From NCBI RefSeq assembly GCF_039839375.1, contig NZ_JBDOQU010000022.1, positions 1-62,686 of the forward strand: a stretch of 62,686 nt of DNA, in the 5' to 3' direction. The notes beneath the pieces were generated by a model. The model had not been told where the DNA came from, did no database searches, and was given only the letters and a program-made list of their open reading frames with translations. Source of the stretch: JBDOQU01 sp039839375 (lineage in GTDB: Bacteria; Pseudomonadota; Alphaproteobacteria; DSM-16000; Inquilinaceae). How positions within the stretch are numbered: the first letter of the stretch is position 1; the number at the start of each line of letters is the position of its first letter. The position numbers and the translations under genes are program-made. Of this stretch, positions 56,897-62,686 are shown one piece after another.

Positions 56897-58093
56897 TCAC
56901 CGCATGAGCGCGGCCACCCCCGGCAGGGTCTTGCCTTCCAGCCATTCCAGGAACGCGCCGCCGGCGGTGGAGACGTAGGAGAACGCCTCCTCCACCCCGG
57001 CATGGCCCAGCGCCGCCACCGTGTCGCCGCCGCCGGCGACCGACAGCAGCCGCCCGGATCGGGTGAGGTCCGCGACCGCCCGGGCCAGCTCGTTGGTGCC
57101 TGCGTCGAAGGGCTGGATCTCGAACGCGCCGAGCGGGCCGTTCCAGACCACGGTCCGGGCGTCGCCGATCTTCTCGATCAGATCGTCGACCGATTTCGGC
57201 CCGACATCCAGCACCATCTCGTCGGCGGCGACGGCGTCGATGGCGACTATGCGGCTGGGGGCGCCCGCCTTGAATTCCTTCGCCGCCACGCCGTCGACCG
57301 GCAGCAGCAGCTCGCACCCCGCCGCGCGGGCCTTCTCCATGATTTCGCGCGCGGCGTCGGCCATGTCCTTCTCGCAGAGGGAAGCGCCCATATCCACGCC
57401 CTGTGCATGGAGGAAGGTGTTGGCCATGCCGCCGCCCAGCACCAGCATGTCGACCTTGCCGACCAGATTGCCCAGAAGATCCAGCTTGGTGGAGATCTTG
57501 GCCCCGCCGACGATCGCCGCGACCGGCCGTTCGGGCTTCTCCAGCGCGCGGGTCAGCGCCGTCAGCTCCGTCTCCATCAGCCGGCCGGCGGCCGAGGGCA
57601 GCTTGCGGGCGATGGCTTCGGTCGAGGCGTGAGCGCGGTGGGCGGCGGAGAAGGCGTCGTTGACGTAGATGTCGCCCAGCGCGGCCAGCTTGCCGGCGAA
57701 GGAATCGTCATTGGCTTCCTCTCCGGCATGGAAGCGCAGATTCTCCAGAAGGAGGTAGCCGCCGTCCGGCAGCGCCGCGACCGCCGCTTCGGCTTCCGGC
57801 CCGACGCAGTCCTCCGCGAACGCGACCTTCGCCCCGCCCAGCGCGCGCTCCAGCGCCGGCAGCACGGGCTTCAGCGAGAATTCCGGCGCGACCTTCCCCT
57901 TCGGCCGGCCGAAATGGGATAGGATGACGACCTTCGAGCCCTTGCCGGAAAGCTCCTTCAAGGTGGGAGCCAGCCGGTCGAGGCGAGTGGTGTCGGTGAC
58001 CTCGCCATCCTTCATCGGGACGTTCAGGTCCCCGCGCACCAGCACGGCCTTTCCGGCCACCTCGATATCGTCGAGTGAGGAGAAGTCGCTCAT
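56897..58093 (-). CDS. pgk: Phosphoglycerate kinase
   Basis: A 398-residue glycolytic/gluconeogenic kinase (1,3-bisphosphoglycerate and ADP to 3-phosphoglycerate and ATP). The N-terminal signature is KAVLVRGDLNVPMKDGEVTDTTRL; substrate residues are in SHFGRPKGK and LLENLRFHAGEE; nucleotide contacts are in IVGGAKISTKLDLL, VVWNGPLGAFEIQPF and AGGGDTVAALGHAG. The start at 58093 is the standard N-terminus (MSDFSSLDDIEV); the frame remains open far upstream but that is antisense to the CYTH-CHAD gene. No gap or fba gene is adjacent. Confidence 0.98.
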   Translation of the reverse strand: MSDFSSLDDIEVAGKAVLVRGDLNVPMKDGEVTDTTRLDRLAPTLKELSGKGSKVVILSHFGRPKGKVAPEFSLKPVLPALERALGGAKVAFAEDCVGPEAEAAVAALPDGGYLLLENLRFHAGEEANDDSFAGKLAALGDIYVNDAFSAAHRAHASTEAIARKLPSAAGRLMETELTALTRALEKPERPVAAIVGGAKISTKLDLLGNLVGKVDMLVLGGGMANTFLHAQGVDMGASLCEKDMADAAREIMEKARAAGCELLLPVDGVAAKEFKAGAPSRIVAIDAVAADEMVLDVGPKSVDDLIEKIGDARTVVWNGPLGAFEIQPFDAGTNELARAVADLTRSGRLLSVAGGGDTVAALGHAGVEEAFSYVSTAGGAFLEWLEGKTLPGVAALMR

Positions 58094-58288
58094 CGGTCGC
58101 TTGACCCTGTCTTTCGGGGGAGGAATACGGGCGGCAAGGCAATCACAGGCGAAGCCGGTTTGCAACGTCAAGGCCTGCCGCCGCCCGTCGTTAATTGACC
58201 TGCGCGCCGGCGGCGCTAGCATCGCGATTCTGGGTAGTTCTCGCATATCCCCCCGGATATCCTCCCGGATATCCCGTTGAGAGACATC

Positions 58289-59836
58289 ATGCTTCCTCCC
58301 GCGGCCGACGATCGCGAGATCGAACTGAAACTCCTCGTGGACCCGGCGGCGATGGAGGCGCTGCGCCGTGCGCCTGAGATCCTGGAGCGCGCGTCGGGCC
58401 GCCCGGAAGTGCGGCGGCTGGAGAATGTCTATTACGACACCGCCGATCGCCGCCTGCGCAAGAAGGGGCTGGCCCTGCGCGTGCGGCGGCGCGGCCGCCG
58501 GTTCGTCCAGACGCTGAAAGCCGCCGGCCCGGCGGGAGACGCGCTGGAGCGGGCGGAATGGGAGGTTCCGGTCCCGTCCGGCGCGCCCGACATCGCCGCC
58601 TTCGGTCCTTCGGCGCGCGAGGCGCTGGGCCTCCTGACCCCTTCGGAATTGCAGCCGGTCTTCACGACAAGGGTTCGACGCGAGCAATTCCTGCTCGATT
58701 TGGGCGACGGGACCGCTATCGAGGCGGCATTCGACCAGGGAAGGATCCTCGCCACCGGTTCCTCCGAACCGATCTCCGAGATCGAACTGGAGCTGAAGGA
58801 GGGCCAGCCCGCCGCGCTCTATCGCCTGGCGCTGAAGCTTCATCGAGTCGCGCCGGTCCGCCCTTCCGTCCGCGCCAAGTCCGATCGCGGCCATGACCGC
58901 GCCGCCGGAATCGCGCCGGCCTGGCGGAAGGCAGGAAAGCTGGCGCTGGACCCGGCGGGTTCGGCGGAGGACGCGCTGGAGAAGGTCCTGCGCCACTGTC
59001 TGGCGCACTGGCTTTCGAACGAATCCGCGGCGGAAGACGGAAGCGATCCGGAAGGGGTCCATCAGATGCGGGTCGCGCTGCGCCGGCTCCGGTCGGCGGC
59101 GGCGCTGTTCCGGCCGCTCCTGCCCGCGCGGGATTCCGACTGGCTGACGGCGGAGACGAGATGGATCGCCGCCGCCCTCGGCCCGGCGCGGGATTGGGAC
59201 GTCTTCCTGGCTGAGACGGTGGAGCCGCTGGAGCGCGCGGCGGGCCGGGGGGATGCGGGGTTGCGGGACCTGCGCGAGCGCGCGGAGACGGCGCGCGGCG
59301 AGGGCTATGAGGGCGTCCGCCGGCTGCTCGCCGCCCCGCGCTATGCAGCCTTCCTGCTGACCTTTGGGGCTTGGCTGGAAGAAAGGGGCTGGCGATCGCC
59401 CGGCATGGAGGCCGCGCTGTCCCGTCCGGTCACGAGGCTGGCGGCGGCGGCGCTGGACAGACGCCATCGGAAGCTGCTGAAGGCCGGCAGGCATTTCGGG
59501 CGGCTGACCCCGGAGGAACGGCACGAGGTGCGGATCGCCCTCAAGAAGCTGCGCTACGCCGTCGATTTCTTCCGGTCGGTTCCGCCGGCGGGCCAGCCGG
59601 CCGGAAAGATGAAGGCGTACAGGAAGGCTCTGGGCGGGCTTCAGGACGCGCTGGGTCACATGAATGACGGCGTCACGGCGTGCAAACTTCTGGATGCGCT
59701 GGGAGCCGATGGGCGCGCCGCCGGTCTGGTGCTGGGCTGGCACGCGCGAGGCGCAGAGGCGCTGGAGCCAAAGCTGCTGGCCGCCTGGAACGGCTTCGCG
59801 CAGGCCAGGCCCTTCTGGAAGGCCGGGAATCATTAG
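58289..59836 (+). CDS. CYTH-CHAD domain inorganic triphosphatase-like protein
   Basis: A 515-residue protein. The CYTH tunnel domain (about 8-205) has the ExExK motif EIELK (10-14) and alternating charged strands. The C-terminal CHAD domain (about 220-510) is a histidine-rich helical bundle (EGVHQMRVALRRLRSAAALF; HEVRIALKKLRYAVDFF) that binds polyphosphate. Together they should hydrolyse triphosphate and dock to polyphosphate. The ATG at 58289 is used; an in-frame TTG at 58277 is possible. A GGATATCC tandem (58256-58275) lies just upstream. Divergent from pgk. Confidence 0.9.
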   Translation: MLPPAADDREIELKLLVDPAAMEALRRAPEILERASGRPEVRRLENVYYDTADRRLRKKGLALRVRRRGRRFVQTLKAAGPAGDALERAEWEVPVPSGAPDIAAFGPSAREALGLLTPSELQPVFTTRVRREQFLLDLGDGTAIEAAFDQGRILATGSSEPISEIELELKEGQPAALYRLALKLHRVAPVRPSVRAKSDRGHDRAAGIAPAWRKAGKLALDPAGSAEDALEKVLRHCLAHWLSNESAAEDGSDPEGVHQMRVALRRLRSAAALFRPLLPARDSDWLTAETRWIAAALGPARDWDVFLAETVEPLERAAGRGDAGLRDLRERAETARGEGYEGVRRLLAAPRYAAFLLTFGAWLEERGWRSPGMEAALSRPVTRLAAAALDRRHRKLLKAGRHFGRLTPEERHEVRIALKKLRYAVDFFRSVPPAGQPAGKMKAYRKALGGLQDALGHMNDGVTACKLLDALGADGRAAGLVLGWHARGAEALEPKLLAAWNGFAQARPFWKAGNH

Positions 59837-59852
59837 GATGCTGGATCAAGTC

Positions 59853-59979
59853 CCATAGGCGCTAACTTTAAGGCAATGAGCACCAGAACCACCCTCACCC
59901 TCCCACCGCTTCGCGGCGGGCCCCTCCCTCTCCCGCAAGCAGGAGAGGGGAAAATTACGGTCAAGGTTAGCGCCTATGG
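59853..59979. mobile_element. 127-bp MITE-like element inserted in a REP-like palindrome
   Basis: Terminal inverted repeats CCATAGGCGCTAAC (59853-59866) and GTTAGCGCCTATGG (59966-59979) are perfect over 14 bp. The element is flanked by a direct duplication GATCAAGTC (59844-59852 and 59980-59988). Removing the element and one duplication restores ATGCTG + GATCAAGTC + CAGCAT, identical to 62350-62370. The interior has no gene but contains two hairpins (CCGC-TT-GCGG region near 59911-59923 and CTCTCCC/GGAGAGG near 59930-59949). It lies 16 bp after the CYTH-CHAD stop and may also act as a terminator. Confidence 0.8.
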
Positions 59980-60026
59980 GATCAAGTCCAGCATGACCAA
60001 CCGGGAGGGACCCGTCGGGCGACGAT

Positions 60027-62285
60027 TCAGCCTGGCGCCTTCGCGGGGTCCTCCCCGTCTCCGACCGTCGCCGGTGACGTCAGCGCCACCCGCACCGGCG
60101 GGGCGTCGCCCTTTTTGTCCTCGCCGAAATAGAGCCGCATGGGGGGGTAGGGAACCTCGATCCCCAGCTCCGCAAACCGCTTCATCATGCGGCGGTTGAA
60201 TTCCCGGCCCAGCATCCATTGCTTGCCCGGCTTGGCCTTGATCCGCGCCTTGAGGATGGCCGCCGATTCGCCGAGCCCGTCGACGCCGAGGATCTCCAAC
60301 TCGCCGAGCGCGAAGGGCGCGTAGGCGGGATCCTCCAGGAATTCCTTGCCGAGCTGGATCACCGCCTCGATGACCTGATCGATATCCTCCCGATAACCGA
60401 CGCGGATATCGAGCACGTAATAGCCGAAATCCTTGGTCATGTTCTGGACCGTCAGCACCTCCCCGAACGGGATCGCATGGACCTGGCCGGAAAGGTCGCG
60501 CAGGCGGATGGTGCGGATCGACATCGCCTCCACCACGCCGGAATGGCCGCCCAGATCGACCACGTCACCGACCGAGATCGTGTCCTCGAACAGGATGAAG
60601 AGGCCGGTGATCACGTCCTTCACCAGCGCCTGGGACCCGAAGCCGATCGCCAGCCCGATGACGCCCGCCCCGGCCAGCAAGGGCGCGATATTGACGCCGA
60701 TCTCGCTCAGCACGATGAGCCCAACGATGACGATCAACACGACCATGAAGGCGTTGCGCAGCAGCGGCAGCAACGTCCGCGTCCGTGGATTCTGCAATAG
60801 CGGCTCGCCATTCTCGTCGGTGGCGGAGAGCCGGCGCTCGATGATGTTGGAGACGATCTCCCACAGCACGACGGAGATGGCGAGCACGATTGCGATCGAG
60901 ACGATCGCGCTGGCCGTGGAGCGGCCGAGATCCGTCGCCAGCCAGGCGAAGCCGCCCAGCCCCCAGACCTGCAGGATCCCCAGCGTCGCCAGGACGATGA
61001 CGGCGACCTTCAGCGCGCGGGTGACGATCGGCAGATAGCGGTTCGCCCGCGCCTCCAGGCCCGGGAAGCGGTCCCTGAATTCGGGTCCGACGGCGAAGCC
61101 CCTGGCGACGCCGCGTTCGATGCCGAAGGTCAGCAGCCGCGCGGCGATCAGGATGACCGCCGTCAGCGCCGTCGCCCTGACGACGAAGAGGAAGCCGCCT
61201 TCGATGTCCAGGAACCAGATGGCGAGGATGCCGACGATGTAGGCGATCGCCAGCAGGTGCCATATGTCGGCCAGCCGCCGGCGCAGGACGCCCAGCGCGC
61301 CGCCCCCGCCCTCACCCGCTCCCCGCAGCGCATCGGCGAAATCCTTCCGGTTCTGCAGGACGAACACGATCATCATCAGCGCCACCAGCAACGCCGTGAC
61401 GTTGAGCAGCGCCGTCCGCGCGCTGAGCGGCAGGCCCAGCGTCACCGCCGCCTCCGCGATCACATAGCCATAGACCCCGACGATGAGGGTCCGGCGGATC
61501 CAGATGAAGAGGTAAGCCGCCGTCTCGTCCTGGAGCCGGAACAGCCGCAAATTGGGCGCGTTGGGCGACAGCAGCGCCTTGGCCGTCGCGGCGCCGATGC
61601 CGATGAAGAGCGTGGCGTTGACGATCGCCAGCACCACCAGCCGCACCGTCCGCCCCGGATCGGTCGCCCCCAGCACGATATAGGCCGCCAGCACCAGCCC
61701 GCTGAGCGGCAGCAGATCGATGATCAGCCGGACGAGGAGCAGCAGGAGGCGCGAGACGATCCCGGCGCCTTCCCGCCGGCTGATCGATTCTCGCGGTCGC
61801 CTCAGCACGAGCCGCAGCGCCCACAGCGCGCCCAGCCCGCCGCCCAGCGCCAGGACCGTATTGACCAGCACCGCGATCCACCGGCCCCGCGCGCCGGGAT
61901 CGGCCATTTCCGCCTGAAAGCGGTCGGCCAGTTCGGGCAGATCGTCCGCCGCCCCGCCCAGCGCCGCCACCAGCGCGCCGAGCGTCCCCAGCCGGTCGGA
62001 AAGATAGTCCAGCGCGCGGGCCCCGAACGCTTCGGCCGGCGGCGCGTCCTCGGCCGAAGCGGGATCGGCCTCGATCAGCAGCCGGAGGTTCTCGACCAGC
62101 GCCGCCCGCGCCTCCTCATTCTCCAGCGTCGCGATGAGCGAGCGGACCTGCTCCTCCGATGGCGCGGCCTGTTCGGCGGACGGAGCCTGAGCCAGCGCCC
62201 CCGGCGCTATGAAGACGATGAGGGTCGCGAGGATGAGGATGATTCGCGCGGGCGCGATCCTGGAGAAGAAACCCATGCCCATCAT
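60027..62285 (-). CDS. Large mechanosensitive channel of the MscS family
   Basis: A 752-residue inner-membrane protein. A signal peptide (IILILATLIVFIAPGALAQ) precedes a helical periplasmic region (about 35-140). Some ten transmembrane helices follow, then the MscS pore and beta domain (about 545-740): VNIAPLLAGAGVIGLAIGFGSQALVKDVITGLFILFEDTISVGDVVDLGGHSGVVEAMSIRTIRLRDLSGQVHAIPFGEV. It should act as a tension-gated osmotic safety valve; the large N-terminus resembles the YbdG/YjeP groups. Several ATG codons (62285, 62282, 62276) are possible starts. Monocistronic. Confidence 0.92.
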   Translation of the reverse strand: MMGMGFFSRIAPARIILILATLIVFIAPGALAQAPSAEQAAPSEEQVRSLIATLENEEARAALVENLRLLIEADPASAEDAPPAEAFGARALDYLSDRLGTLGALVAALGGAADDLPELADRFQAEMADPGARGRWIAVLVNTVLALGGGLGALWALRLVLRRPRESISRREGAGIVSRLLLLLVRLIIDLLPLSGLVLAAYIVLGATDPGRTVRLVVLAIVNATLFIGIGAATAKALLSPNAPNLRLFRLQDETAAYLFIWIRRTLIVGVYGYVIAEAAVTLGLPLSARTALLNVTALLVALMMIVFVLQNRKDFADALRGAGEGGGGALGVLRRRLADIWHLLAIAYIVGILAIWFLDIEGGFLFVVRATALTAVILIAARLLTFGIERGVARGFAVGPEFRDRFPGLEARANRYLPIVTRALKVAVIVLATLGILQVWGLGGFAWLATDLGRSTASAIVSIAIVLAISVVLWEIVSNIIERRLSATDENGEPLLQNPRTRTLLPLLRNAFMVVLIVIVGLIVLSEIGVNIAPLLAGAGVIGLAIGFGSQALVKDVITGLFILFEDTISVGDVVDLGGHSGVVEAMSIRTIRLRDLSGQVHAIPFGEVLTVQNMTKDFGYYVLDIRVGYREDIDQVIEAVIQLGKEFLEDPAYAPFALGELEILGVDGLGESAAILKARIKAKPGKQWMLGREFNRRMMKRFAELGIEVPYPPMRLYFGEDKKGDAPPVRVALTSPATVGDGEDPAKAPG

Positions 62286-62349
62286 GATGTTTGCCGTCGT
62301 CGACCGGCGAAGACCGGCCGATAATCCAGTTGCTGTCGATGGTGTATGG

Positions 62350-62370
62350 ATGCTGGATCAAGTCCAGCAT
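62350..62370. repeat. Unoccupied REP-like palindrome
   Basis: ATGCTG, GATCAAGTC, CAGCAT: the exact uninterrupted form of the target occupied by the element at 59853-59979. It is followed by GACC as at the other copies. Confidence 0.75.
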
Positions 62371-62432
62371 GACCAGTCTCTATTTTCCCCGCGCCATCCT
62401 AATCATCCGTCATTCCAGTCTTCCCTTCCGTC

Positions 62433-62452
62433 ATTCCAGCGAAGGCTGGAAT
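62433..62452. repeat. Second REP-like palindrome type
   Basis: ATTCCAGC, GAAG, GCTGGAAT (62433-62452) forms an 8-bp perfect stem with a 4-base loop. The same palindrome at 62567-62583 is cut short by the IS110-type end, leaving ATTCCAGC, GGAG, GCTGG. Confidence 0.7.
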
Positions 62453-62524
62453 CCACGGGCCGGCGCCGCTTCGCTGGCGGCGAAGAACCGGGCGCGGTCT
62501 CGCCCGCCATCGACACCCGTATGG

Positions 62525-62546
62525 ATGCTGGATCGGGGTCCAGCAT
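62525..62546. repeat. REP-like palindrome, variant loop
   Basis: ATGCTGGA, TCGGGG, TCCAGCAT followed by GACC. It is the same arm sequence as 62350-62370 with a different centre, and is not occupied. Confidence 0.65.
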
Positions 62547-62583
62547 GACCACCAAAAGAGAACGTCATTCCAGCGGAGGCTGG

Positions 62584-62686
62584 CAACTGTGTTGTCAGGC
62601 CCAGGCTTTACGGTCTCTGAGCATGGCGTTGAGGTGGGTGAGGAGCTTTCTGGCGACGGCGATGATGGCGACTTTCTTGGTGAGTG
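62584..62686 (-). mobile_element. Right end of an IS110-family insertion sequence, continuing beyond the window
   Basis: The IS boundary falls at about 62584, where the REP-like palindrome (ATTCCAGC...GCTGG) is interrupted by CAACTGTGTTGTC. The 27-bp end sequence recurs at 246-272. IS110 elements lack terminal inverted repeats and normally make no target duplication; none is seen. The 5' end of the element, which in this family carries the bridge RNA, lies outside the window to the right. Confidence 0.75.
62595..62686 (-). CDS. IS110-family transposase, C-terminal 30 codons
   Basis: Reading leftward from the right edge gives LTKKVAIIAVARKLLTHLNAMLRDRKAWA and a stop. This is the typical end of the Transposase_20 (IS116/IS110/IS902) domain, whose conserved tail is ARKLL-x-x-LNAM-x-R. 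The catalytic DEDD and serine residues would be further upstream, outside the window. It is partial because of the window edge; whether the gene is intact cannot be judged. Confidence 0.8.
   Translation of the reverse strand, partial: LTKKVAIIAVARKLLTHLNAMLRDRKAWA

Noticed and set aside
56897..59833. A 978-codon minus-strand frame ending in pgk
   Set aside because: Phosphoglycerate kinase has a standard length and N-terminus at 58093; the remaining part is antisense to the CYTH-CHAD gene.

Overview
The window is about 62.7 kb of GC-rich chromosomal DNA from an alphaproteobacterium. Evidence is the sdhCDAB order with alphaproteobacterial-type Sdh proteins, a UPF0324 transporter, C-terminal-CHAD triphosphatase, RecX, ProXp-type deacylase, TAXI-type binding protein, homospermidine synthase and several PQQ enzymes. 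The leuD-leuB-asd-CoA ester lyase-sdhCDAB neighbourhood suggests a Rhodospirillales-like lineage, but this is inference. About 58 protein genes are supported, plus one tRNA (Gly, anticodon GCC). No rRNA, CRISPR array, prophage or conjugative module is visible. Both ends lie in mobile or repeat DNA: an IS110-family transposase C-terminus runs off the right end, and a 27-bp relic of the same IS end lies at 246-272.

Layout: 1-351 repeats and an operator; 352-2129 TetR regulator plus Old Yellow Enzyme reductase (NemR/NemA-like); 2146-3402 drug exporter; 3643-7252 an Lrp-type regulator divergent from a three-domain kinase/M23/aminotransferase fusion; 7693-9361 an orphan AAA ATPase preceded by tandem 23-bp repeats, next to tRNA-Gly; 9520-13703 a collinear series (ProXp deacylase, thioredoxin-TPR, LON-substrate-binding protein, Trm112, DUF971, adenylate cyclase); 13690-17889 MarC, HAD phosphatase, thioesterase, Yip1 and an RNA m5U methyltransferase; 18045-20570 membrane PQQ glucose dehydrogenase; 20611-23515 GST, RecX and two ABC-2 permeases without an ATPase; 23637-32620 core metabolism (leuD, leuB, asd, CoA ester lyase, LysR, sdhCDAB); 32719-44405 signalling (two chemoreceptors, a heme/2Fe-2S/cyclase fusion) interleaved with homospermidine synthase and a PQQ sugar dehydrogenase-cytochrome c pair; 44479-46834 a MocR regulator divergent from an EamA exporter; 47060-52696 a minus-strand peptidase/TAXI/MFS group; 52936-55225 two anion-type transporters; 55600-59836 a second soluble PQQ dehydrogenase, pgk and a CYTH-CHAD protein; 60027-62285 a large MscS channel.

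Themes. Redox and quinone metabolism recurs: three PQQ enzymes, Sdh and an SdhC-like membrane domain fused to ferredoxin and cyclase domains. The most striking non-coding structure is a 127-bp element (59853-59979) with perfect 14-bp terminal inverted repeats and a 9-bp direct duplication. It sits exactly at the centre of a 21-bp REP-like palindrome. A second copy of its end sits at the equivalent site at the left window edge, and an unoccupied target is present at 62350-62370. The IS110 end at the right edge interrupts a different REP-like palindrome.
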